DNA from: Pomacea canaliculata
Taxonomy: Eukaryota > Mollusca > Gastropoda > Architaenioglossa > Ampullariidae
Length of the DNA stretch: 64,000 bases
Assembly (NCBI RefSeq): GCF_003073045.1
Contig: NC_037592.1
Coordinates: 11,188,007-11,252,006, forward strand
Direction: 5' to 3'
Position 1 is the stretch's first letter; every line of letters begins with the position of its first letter. The position numbers and the translations under genes are program-made. A model generated the notes under the pieces. That model saw only the letters and a list, made by a program, of their open reading frames with translations, did no database searches and had not been told where the DNA came from. Shown piece by piece: positions 12,251 to 23,293 of the stretch.

Positions 12251-12424
12251 CCTGAATAAAATCCCACCAAAAAGATTTGCTTTTATTATGTATAAGTTTT
12301 ATGTCACCATATTTTGACAAAAGATATTTCATTTCCATCTGTGTTTGTGAGTTACCGTGCGTATCAATGATGAGAAAAAAAAGTGAATCATTTGGCGCAG
12401 TTTCGCGGATCCTTAAAATCGTCA

Positions 12425-13620
12425 ACATGGTAACTAGTCGCTTTACTTCCTGTTGCCATGGACGACGACGTCATTTGTTTCCTGGAGCCACAGACGTGTA
12501 TAGATCGTGCTGCAACTTACGTGGCAACCTCCAAAGCTGTCAAATATAATTACCAAAATATTTTATACGGCCAACAAATCTGGAAAATACGTTTTTCAGC
12601 ATGCACTGACAAAGTTCTATTTATATATCTATCAAGCCGCAGTGTATTGCCATACAAACAGGCAATACACCCTCCCCATCCCTACCTACCTTGTAGTTCT
12701 GTTACTAGGGCAACGAGGTTTACATCGCAACACCTACGTCAGGGTGGGGAGGGATCCTTTGTATAGTCTCCCCGCTTCTGTAAAAGCTCTGTTTTTATTT
12801 GCCGACCGTCCACTAAACTGCGGCGATTCTGATGAACAGTTCTACGACGACCATGTCAGCTCCGGGAAGCTCAGACAGCGAAAGAAGGCGAATCTTCGAC
12901 TGACAGCTTGTGAGTGTGGTAACCGCCATCACGAAGCTCGGCAGTGAACTCAGCCATACGCTCGCCTCCATCCGCAACCGCCTGTACCGGGACCTTGGCA
13001 AGGAAAAGTACACCGATGGCCAGGCCAAGTCCGCGCGGCAGCGAGCCATCAAAGCCGGGCGGGTAAACGTCATGGAGGACCGCTTCAGTCTGTCTCACCC
13101 AATCAGCCAGCCGGCCTCGCGAAAATCTTCCAAAGCAGCGTCCACGATCAGAAAGAGCAAAGGTCGTCCTTCTGGCTCATGCACGGCCACGTCTAAACGG
13201 AGAAACAAACCATGATTCGTTCTTCGTAGAAGGTGCGTGCTTCTTACAAACTCACCGTCTGGTCATGCGGCTCGCAGCAAGAACTGACAGCAGCAGCAGC
13301 AATACTGGCGACTGCAACGACTCGAGAGCTTAAGGACAAGGAAGACGACTTCGACCTCGGCAAAGACGGTGAGGCGGCGCGCGTCTGCTGCTGTCGTCGC
13401 TGTCGGCGAGGAAGTGACATATTGACGATTCTATCTGATCTGATGCCATTTATGCCTCGTGATGAACAAAGATTTCAGAAAATTAAAATCGTGTGGTTTG
13501 ATTTCACTTCAGAGGTTTTCTTTGTTTTTTGTTTTCTTTTTTTTTTTTACTTTTACCGTGCGTGTGTGTGTGTGTTGCGTAGTACAAATTTTAAGAAGAT
13601 ACAAACTTCAACATGAGCCA
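12425..13620 (+). other. GC-rich, CpG-rich stretch: candidate promoter and 5' end of an unidentified gene
   Basis: Composition changes sharply from the AT-rich flanks, with many CpG dinucleotides, most strongly at 12830-13430. A well-placed ATG at 12458 (context TTGCCATGG) opens a 102-residue frame starting MDDDVICFLEPQTCIDRA. A second frame at 12910-13215 contains LASIRNRLYRDLGKEKYT. I recognise neither, and no splice path joins them convincingly. Possible control sites are an ETS-like ACTTCCTG just before the ATG, CRE-like GACGTCA at about 12468, and an RFX X-box-like GTTACTAGGGCAAC at 12701-12714. It may be a CpG-island promoter whose downstream exons I could not find. Confidence 0.3.
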
Positions 13621-14896
13621 GATTGACTATACATGCTTTAATATCTCGGTATATTTTAAATATCACAGTAGAACAAGGAATCTCCGTCAGGCACCATGAG
13701 ACGGATAAAAGTCAATGAAACTTTCAAAGAAAACCTGAATGAGAATGACAGCTGACAGGACTTAAATTGAGTTTCTGCACGTCTCATTGTTGACGTCTCA
13801 TTTAATAGCACTAAATATTTATTCATGTGTAATAATAATGTGTACTTGTAGCGCGCAGTATCACGACCAATTAGTCTCTGCGCAGTCCAGTAATGCTAAA
13901 TTATATTAGATTATTATATACGTATATACAGAACAACATATAAAGAGGAAGTACAAGCAATGGATAAAGTTAGCGTTAGGTTTTGTAATTCATGAAGTAA
14001 GAAAGAGTCGGGGTTAATTAGGATATGAACAAACTTTTAAACGTTAAAACCCAAACGTCTTGGCCGGACCATACCTGTTTGTTCACCTGAGCGACGGCCG
14101 TGCGTGCGTGCGTTACATTTATTTGTACTAAGCGCCTGACAACGCATGCAACGTAATCGTCTAAAGGGACATTACTCCCAGGTGCCAGCCGGCGTGTCCT
14201 CGATCCTTACTTTGAAACAGGTAAACTGTAGCTGGCAGATGCCACATAGTCTTTACATAAATGGCTATTTGTATTTTCTACTATTTAATTGCCCAGTAGC
14301 ACATCCCTGTTGCTAGAACTCGATCTTTCCCTGTTATTCGAAAGTGACCGACAACAGTTAAAAGTTCAGTGAGTGCTTCTGGTTCAGGTGCCTCAAAAGT
14401 GTTAGAAGCAAAAACTCAGCTGGGTTTTTGTCGTCTGGTAGCCACCAATCGTCGTTTGATTTTAATCTCTTATGTATTTCCCGTGCATGCCTATGGATAA
14501 TAAGAGCAAAATTATTATAAAGAAACAACTTAAGATGACTCACTAAGGGCTCACTACACTCGTCATGCATGGATAATACTGTTTAGTATTTCTTAAAAAG
14601 TATTTTTTCAGTGGTGCAAAGTAAATGTTTTGAAGCAAATGGGATAATCTTCTACGTGCTGTTCAAAACATCACTAATGCATAACATAGTTTTGTTGTTG
14701 TTATTTTTGTGGAAGTGCCGATGCGGACACATAGGTAAAGAAAGTACATTAATAGTGTAATGTATTTGTGCAGGTGCAGATTATTCTCACCATTATGGGA
14801 AAGGCGAGGAGGTGGCCACCACAAGGAGAATCATATCATTTATGACTTCATAAATTCATCAATTTAAATGTTAAACAATGCATTTCTGTTAAAAAT
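13621..14896. other. Intergenic, no supported feature
   Basis: AT-rich sequence between the GC-rich stretch and the glucose-6-phosphate translocase gene. The translocase promoter should lie here. No motif or repeat stands out. Confidence 0.4.
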
Positions 14897-14971
14897 ATGT
14901 TAAGAACTGCATTTTACATCTCAGTGTATGATTCTAGCCTTCCTTTTCCTGGTGGACATATTACAACAAAA

Positions 14972-17900
14972 ATGGAAAAGAGAACACTTGCTGTGTTTTT
15001 CTGTCTTTATTTTGGATATACAGTCATCACATATGTAAGAAAATCTGTTTCATTTGCATCACCATCTTTGATGGAAACAGAGAACATGGACAAAAGCCTC
15101 ATTGGTAAGTGTTCGTAAAACTGGCCTTTGATGGTGGGGTAGATAACTATATAAATCAACATGATTATTATTATAAAAGCATAATTGATATTTCCAGATA
15201 ATGTATTCACGTCTTTTGAGGATTGCTCTCAATATACAAAGCTAGTTATCTAGTGGTGCACACCAGTGCGTGCGTGTGTGTGAAAAAAACGAAAACAATT
15301 TTCTTAACAAGGTGATAGCATAGGCAAACATGCTTTTTAGTTCTAACATTCACCTTTTTAGAGGGAAAACAATTTGCCAAAGAAGAAATACTATAACAGC
15401 ATACATGAAACACATACAAAATGAAAGTCTTCTGGGTAGAAATAATTTTGTGCGTATATGTAAATTCATGAGTCATTGTATGCAGAGAGAAAAGGCATTA
15501 TTTATTTAGCATGCTGAACAAGGGTGAGCATTGCAGATAGTCTAATGATTAGAGCTACAGTATCTGAACTCAAAGGTGTGCACTGCTGGTTCGATACCTG
15601 TGTGAAACAGCATTTTTCACCAGTTGACCCTGCTGGGGAGTTAAGGTACTTGACTCACTGGAGGGTTGGGGAAGATAAGACAGTGAGAGAGAGGAGATGG
15701 CACAGCAACAGACCTAAATGAAGGTCCATGGGCACAGCCTTTAAAAAACTGGCCTGGATGACTTGCATGCCAACAACTACAAGGTCACAGGACTTTATTT
15801 TCACTTTATTGAACAAGAATAAATAGTTTTAGGTAATGCACTTTAATTGTATCTTTTTTGAGTATTAATATTTTGTGTCAACCCATCTCTCGACTTAGGA
15901 TTTTACCATTTAAACATTGAAAAGTTCGCTGATTTTAAGGCAAAGGAAAGTGATCTGAAACTATTTGCATGTAGGCTTGATTCTAAGCAGCCAGGGGATT
16001 GGCTATAGTGTGGGTAAACTGCTGGGAGGAGTGTTGGTGGACCTTTACAGCCCCAGTACTCTCTTCACTGCTTCCCTCTTCATGGCTGGTATCAGTGTGG
16101 TGGCATTTACTGGTAAGATTTTATCCTTTTACACTTTTGAGTTGGTGGAGTTAATAAAAAATAGTGTGAAAAGGTAGCTGATAACACAATTTACTCCTCA
16201 ATATTTAATCATTCTGTTTAAAAAAAAACAGATTTAATTTGACACAAAGTTACCTACCAAAACATTTTTTCTGTCATGCTAGATACTGTCTGGGCTGTTT
16301 CCAGGACTAGTCACTTTTGGTCATATATATGAAATAAACTAAGGGAAGGTATTCAAGTAGTCTGCTTCAGTGGGGGAAAAAATGGGATACAGTTGTTTCC
16401 CATCATATATTTTAATGTACTTTTTTTACATTCTGCTAAAACAATGGTAAGAATTAAAGATATATGACCATTCTAGAAATTTATTTTAGGACATATCACA
16501 AGAAAGAATAGATCATGGACAATTATTAAAAAAAATTTTTAAAAAAGAGATGAAATGTTGATAAGATCTGCGTGCGACTTTTTTTGCTAAAATGTGATGG
16601 ACTATTGTTTATTTAGCTGAAAGAATGTTACTCGGTGTCCAAATCATGTGAGAAGTTTATACTTATTTGAACTCCTGCTATATTATACACATTTAAGTTT
16701 TTGTTGTTGTATCACAGCAGAAAGATTATGTTATAACATGTAAGGCAGGGTGTTGAAGAACACAACCATTGCAATCAATTTATATGAGTAATATAAGCTC
16801 CAAACATGCTTATTTCAGTGTGTGACAGCATGAGCATGTTTGTAGTTTGCTGGTTCATCAATGGTCTTTCTCAGGGACCCAGCTGGCCAGCCTGTGCTGT
16901 CCTCATAAAGCAGGTAAGTGATCATGATGTGAATAGTAGACAGCTGTCATTAAATCAGACATAAACTTGTAGTCCAGCATCGTTTATCATTTCTGATTGT
17001 AACCTTCGTCTTTGCCATTAAAGAACATCTTTAGTAGCATGCTTTGGTACATTTAACTGCATTTATTGTGAGAAAGTATGTATGCGTCACTAATAGGTGC
17101 TCATTTTGTCATTAAGTATCACTATATTTTCTGACTAAACACAGGTCACACACACACACACACATAATTTTTTCCCATCAGTGGTTTCCCCCAGAAAAAT
17201 TTGGAACCTGGTGGAGCATCCTCTCAACATCCATGAATATATCAGGAACATTTGGTCCGTTAGTATCAGCGTTTCTGCTCAGCTTGTTTGACTGGAAAAC
17301 TGCCCTTAATGCTGCAGGTGTGTTGGAGTTGAGTTTTTATTTTTAATCCATAATAGTAAGACGATTGTCATATCATGTTTAATCCTACTTTTTCATTTCA
17401 TTTTAGTAATTATAATTTTAAACCTATGTGGCATCACAAGAAAAGGTTGCTGGAATTTTGTCTTATTTCTTTTTTTTTAAAAAGCATTCTTGCCTTAAGA
17501 TAAGGAAGATAAAAGGTTTTTTTGACTTGTTTTGATACTGAAATGAACATTAGCAAGTTTACAGTCACCTACTGCACAAAAAAAAAAAACCATGAAAAGG
17601 TAGAGTTGCAATAGGTGTATAAACTCTTTAAAGTTTTACCCTCTAAAATAGCAAGGGGTGTTTTACAGCATTATCTCAGACTCTTTGAGAGCGTTTAAAA
17701 TGTCAGCAGAATATTCATGTGTTTTCAACAAATATAGCAAGAAACAAAATATAGTAAGTGACCTTTCATTCAAATTTGTTTGCATGGTATTTATATGGTG
17801 TACAGAAATCTGAGCACATCTTGAGAAATTAGTAGCAGGCTCTTTTGAACATTTTAGAAATGTCCATACCCTCATTATTTACTTTTCTGAGTACATTGAA

Positions 17901-20900
17901 AATGACGATGTCTTAAAACAGCGAAGTTAAAACAGTTACAGAAATGTACTATAAAGAAGATAGTGAAACAAAATATTTGTACTGGTATTATATGTTCCAT
18001 TCTTTTTTTCCTCTGTTTGACTAGCTACTTGTGCCATTGCACTCACAGGGCTAGCTTATATGATACTAGATGACAGACCTACCATAAATACAAGTGACCA
18101 GAAATGTGTCGCAGAAAATAAGGGTAAGTCTGTTTTTCAAATTATTGGTGACCAGTTCAAAAATTTGCTTCATTTTCCCTATGCACACGAATGCCCTAAA
18201 TGGGGACTGGGGTTCTGGGTCCAGGTGCACAATTTTGTCACTGGATGCTAGCTGGATTGCTAATGTGGCATTCAGCTAAAATGATACACATTAACCATCC
18301 AGCTAGTGCCCAAGCTGCATCTGATCATTTGCTACCTCACAGGTAACTGTAGACAGAAGATATTGAAAAAAAACCTCAAGGAGTTCACATACAGGCAAAA
18401 AACTCAAAGTCAGCAGATCCCTGTTTTGCATTAACAGCCCAGAAGGATCCACTGGGGTCACATGCATCCACTGGGAGATGTGGATAGTGTAGGAACTGGT
18501 GAGTTTGCAGTCCACACATACCCTTAAAACTTCCCGCAATCACTTCATCTGTTTACATTTTGGTTTGACTTTTGCTTCCATGTTGTTCACTTAGTTCACA
18601 TTTCTTGTCTTTATTTAATGCTTTGTAGTTTGTTGAAGTCTGAAATGCAGTGGTAGAAATCCTTTCAGCCTTGGGCTCCAGCAAATCTTGGAAAGAGGGA
18701 ATAAGAGCATTGCTTCGACAGCCCTTGTTTTTGAGCCTTTGTGTAAACTACATGCTGGTGTCTACTGTAAGAGGTGCCTGCACAGACTGGGGTCATCACT
18801 ATCTCATCGACGAGAGTGGTCACTCGAACCTTACAGGTAAATGGCAACTGGAAGATTCGTCTTAGCAGGTGTAATCTCCCTTGATAAGTTTCTCTTCATT
18901 TTGAGCAAGACTTTTCTGATGCATGATTAAGGATCTATCCCTTCAAAAGTCACCCCTTTGTCAAACCATTTTAATCCTAGAAAAATTAGGGTCAGATCTT
19001 TGAAGGTAAATTAACCTCATTTTAAAATGCAGATGTGTGTTTCTTTGTTTTAAAAGGGTAAGCTTGAGGCTTTTGATCAAATGAGATGCAATAATCTAAA
19101 ACTGTACTGAACTTGTTCCAGTGGATTTTTGGGAAAATAGAAGGTATAATTCTGTCACATTTCACTGAGTGGATAGGAAAATGAATTGTTGATGTTCACG
19201 CAGGCAGTAGTTTCATAAGCAGCCAAGAACTTGGAGGAATTTTTGGCTCTCTTGCTGCAGGCTGCATTTCTGACTACTTCATGTCCAAGGTGAATTAAAA
19301 TCACGGTGTTACTTTTGATGTCTGATAAATAAATTACAGAAAGTATGAAGATGATCAGTAATTCCATGTTTACGACATCATTTTTAATGAAAATAATGAG
19401 GCTCCTCCCCTTCCTTCTTGGAAAATTCATGAGAAAGTTAAGACCTCTAGGTTGAGTTGAAAAAAGAAAATTGACTGCAGTTGCCATATACTATGTTTTC
19501 TGACAGATTTATTATTTTCCAGAATGCATCACCTTACAACCCTCGTACGATGGTCATTTTGCTCTGCACAATTCTTCATTCAGCATTTATGTTCTTTTTT
19601 CTTATCTTTGTCACCAGCTATTCTTCTTATGTGAGTAGAAATTCAGAAAACATGATTGCTTTATATATATATACAGAGTAGGTGACATGTTTGAAACCAT
19701 ATTACATAGATGTCACATTTATTCAATTTTAAAATTAACTTCAAATAAATCAACATGCATTTTCAGACATTTACATAAGCACATAGTAACATTAAATATT
19801 ACTTTTACTTGTGGTACATGGCTTTATAAGTATGCTATACATTTTTTATGTAACACTCTTATGTGAATCAATACACTTGCTTTGGCTATCAGCTGTAATT
19901 AATATGATCATTGATCACTGCCTGTTAATACAATAGTATTAATAATTTTGCTAATCAGCTATAAAGTATGTGCAATAATACCAAAACATTATTGAAATGT
20001 AAAGATTAACAATATGGATAAAAAAAAGTGACATAATCACAGCAGCTGAAATAAATATGCAGATTGGTTTTCTTATTGTTCACACTTTTTTTAACATAAG
20101 AAACAATTTTTTTTTTTTTATTTATTCACCTGATTTGTGCCTTATCAATACTGACATATAAACTCATTTTGTGAACCTTACATACCCCTTTTTGAACAAG
20201 AACCATTAATGAACAAAAATATAAAGTAGAATTAATTTGTATTATTTTCATAAATATTTCTGTGAAATGTTGTGGATAGATCAGCATTCGTCCATAAAAC
20301 GTTTTTCTCCTGACTCACCTCTTTATTCACATTTAGCCAATAGTTACGGAAGCCCAAAATAAAAAAATAATTTAGGAATTTTGGGAGAGGTATGTGGTAT
20401 TGAACATTTTTAGTTGAACCAAGTTATATCTCATGCTATTTTACTGTTTTGAATAATGTGTGAGCACAACAACCTGTTAGTGGCGGCCCGGTGGCGCAAC
20501 GGTTAGCGCCTGTCACCAATACAGTGAAGGTTGGCTGCCCTGAGTTCATTTCTCGTCTCGGGCATGCTGTTCTTTCTCTGCACGTGGCATCTGTTTACAG
20601 GGCTGGCTGCCCTCCGCCAAGGACGGTCCCAAGCCCGGCTGAAAAAGGAGGAGGGTTGGGCATGGGGCCAGCACCCCCACACCGCAAAACAAATCCTTGC
20701 TACTAAAACATCGACAACAGTTAAGACTGTAGTCGATGGCCTATGCCCCAGGAGGGGCGCTGCGTTATCATGAACTTAGAATGCCAACTTGATCTGGCAC
20801 TCTTGTCATCAATCACCGCCATGCTTGTAAGATTTTTTGTGATGCTATACAGCAAAGAAAAGTTTTTACACAAAAAGGCTTGCATTTTTAGGACAAACCT

Positions 20901-21826
20901 ATGACCTATTATATAGTATTTTCTTAGTAGAATGGGAAATTTTTATATATAACAGCAAAAATTATACTTTCAGAGACATAATAGTATTACCATGTTTTAT
21001 ACCCTTTTTAACCCATGTCTCTACAAACACATTTTTAAGGTTTAGTCGGAAAAGCAATGAGCCATTTGTTCAAAATTGCGGAATATGATGGTGCACAACA
21101 CTGACAGTAATAATTATATCATAGATAGAAATAGTGGCATGTCATTAATACCAGGTATGATAATTGCACCAAATAACCCTCTCCATCGTCCCATATATAG
21201 ATGCACAAGAGCTAATATATCTGTTGTGCACCAGACAGACAATACTTGGATATAGCACTCATGTTGTGGGAAGTTAATTTTAATTTAAGAATACTCAATG
21301 TTAAACTGTTAGGTTCATCATAGTAGTAGACATTTTTCGTTTACCTAAGTAGCTGCCATATTTTGGACGGTGCTAATTATAAGCTTAATAGCATCAGTGA
21401 ATAATAAAAAGATGCTTTGTACTGTGCATTTTTCTTGATAGCTTTCCATCAGCATACTTGGCTTTGGCATTGGTTTTGGTATATATGGATCTATAACACT
21501 CCTTGGAGTAGCAGCCATGGAGTTAACATCAGACAACCAAGCTGGCACTGCCCATTCTATTGCATCATTATTTGCCAACTGTAAGTAAATTGTATGCTTT
21601 TATTACATTGCAGTTTAAAAATAGGGATATTTGTGGGAATAATTTTAAATCTCACATTAAATCATGCATCCACTTTTTTCTTAATTGCATAACATTTTCT
21701 GTTCTAGTGGGCATGGTCTTGTCAGGATATCCACTTAGTCTGGTTGCCAGGCAGAACAACTGGTATACTGCCTTTCTACTGGTTGAAGCTGTGTCCTTCA
21801 TGAACTGTCGGTGTTGCTGTGTTTAG
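14972..21826 (+). CDS. SLC37A4: Glucose-6-phosphate translocase (SLC37A4-type)
   Basis: ER-membrane antiporter that carries glucose-6-phosphate into the ER lumen in exchange for phosphate, serving glucose-6-phosphatase. Ten exons with consistent phases: 14972-15104, 15975-16112, 16819-16913, 17182-17317, 18025-18123, 18651-18836, 19204-19289, 19523-19630, 21442-21580 and 21708-21826. Family landmarks appear in order: YVRKSVSFASPSLM near the N-terminus, SSQGIGYSVGKLLGG, FINGLSQGPSWPACA, WFPPEKFGTWWSILSTSMN, CTDWGHHYLI, SSQELGGIFGSLAAGCIS and GFGIGFGIYGSITLLGVAA. The literal frame gives 412 residues ending in an implausible NCRCCCV. Removing one base near 21803 continues as TVGVAVFRMRYSAKLYSS to a stop at 21921-21923 (about 444 residues; the human protein has 429). 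An upstream in-frame ATG at 14897 exists; the later ATG is preferred by alignment length. Confidence 0.93.
15515..15817 (+). mobile_element. tRNA-derived SINE with 8-bp target duplication
   Basis: An insertion at about 15523-15809 in intron 1 of the translocase gene is flanked by TGAACAAG at 15515-15522 and 15810-15817. The head resembles a tRNA gene: an A-box-like AGTCTAATGATTAGAGC and, 30-odd bases on, a B-box-like GGTTCGATACC. The rest is an unrelated body of about 220 bases. It does not fold as a complete tRNA (no acceptor stem or CCA context), so it is a SINE rather than a tRNA gene. Confidence 0.7.
17150..17165. repeat. Short CA microsatellite
   Basis: About eight CA units directly before the splice acceptor of translocase exon 4. 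Nothing more can be said. Confidence 0.6.
20482..20780 (+). mobile_element. tRNA-derived SINE in the last large intron of the translocase gene
   Basis: A GC-rich block in AT-rich intron begins GGCGGCCCGGTGGCGCAACG, containing a near-perfect A box (TGGCGCAACGG at 20492-20502), with a degenerate B-box region (GAGTTCATTTCTC) about 45 bases later. The body runs to about 20780 and ends near GGGGCGCTGCGT. It is a different family from the SINE at 15.5 kb. No clear target duplication was found, so the borders are approximate. Confidence 0.65.
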
Positions 21827-21926
21827 GATGAGGTACTCAGCAAAACTTTATTCAAGCATTATAAAAGCTGACCTTTATCCAGTGTCAAGAGATCTGAAGA
21901 AATATTGCTTATCTGTAGGTTGATGG

Positions 21927-23293
21927 AAATTTAGTTTTACAGCTCACTGTAAAATTATTATTTAGTGGGTGTATTCCACGTTTAAAAAGTACCTTATGGA
22001 GTTATTGTACAAAGATACAAATTACATTTAACAAAGGGTAAAAGGCAGCAGAAGTGAGGTTATTCTGGTGACTGAGTGAATACTCAAACTTAAGAACATT
22101 CAGTCTTCAAGACAAAAAGCCATTGAACAATCTCTCAAAACTGAAACTAGGTTTATTAAGCTTAACATATGTGCCTTCTGTCTTCTAATATATAAATTGT
22201 TTGTATATACATCAACGTAATATGCATGAAAATAGTTAAACTGATAAGTGAGAACTATCATTAAATTATGCAACAATATTTCAATGGAAGTCTTGACTCT
22301 GCAAAGAATATCAAATAGATTATATCTTCCATTAAATAAATTAAATTTTATAAAGTTATAAACAGCACCAAAGAAAGGGGAAAAAATGAAGGGATGCGGT
22401 CAAAATGAGACTGCAACAGCATCATATAGCTGCCAAACTGGCAAATAAATAAAATATCACATTTTTTGCCTGCATTCGCTGAGGATGCAATAGCATACTA
22501 GTCAGTTATATAAAAGTAAGCTTTCTTTCATAAATCTTGTATTAACTAGTTGCATATGCATTTTATATGACGAAGTCTGGCATTGTCTTTTTCTCTGGTT
22601 TTGCAAACAACATGACTTTATTTTACTCTATTTTCATTTTAAATTCATATTTTTCAACTTTTGCATGCTGACATGAAAGGTGTCTGAATTTTTTTTTTTC
22701 CACCCTGTGATTATTGGGTCTTTTTCAACATTATAAAGCGGAAGCTGTAAACCAAGGCATGGCATGCACCTCAAAAGAAAACAAAATCTGACCTATGAAG
22801 AATCTCTACAGGAACAAATGAACAGAATACATGAGCCTCAGGTAGTGGCAGGAAACAGTGTTTATCAGTAACCACTTGCTACAAAATAAAACAAGCTACA
22901 GTAACAGATATGCTTTTCATTTTGACAAATTATTGCATGGTAATAGACTATGTTTTTGTGCCATATTGGGTTTTATTTTGTGGTAAACAGTAATAGGCAA
23001 AATTTCTCCCCCATTTCTGTCTTACTGAGGGTAAGGTGTTGTCCAGGTGAGGGTGTTATTGGTACTGCAGGTACATACTTTTACATTTATAATCAGATGT
23101 TTTTACAGTATATCATCTGCTAATTAGGTAATTTTATTTACTACATAGCTAAATTTATTAGTTATACTCTGTTACTCAAGCAAGTTGCTAAATGCTTCAA
23201 TGTTTCATTTTGCTAAAAAAAGCAATAAAGAAATGTCAAAGAAGTGTTGTATTTGACTGCATTTTATCTATTAGTGATATTACTCAGTGATCA
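21927..23293. other. Convergent 3' region of the translocase and nurim genes
   Basis: AT-rich sequence between the two tail-to-tail genes, presumably 3' UTRs. A plus-strand AATAAA at 23224-23229 could end the translocase transcript. No coding stretch is seen. Confidence 0.4.

Noticed and set aside
12051..12428. 125-residue minus-strand frame as a novel protein
   Set aside because: Its centre is a LINE fragment shared with 51.3 kb; the rest has no domain or splice support.
20482..20560. Functional tRNA gene
   Set aside because: The A box is good but the B box is degenerate and no acceptor stem forms; better explained as a SINE head.
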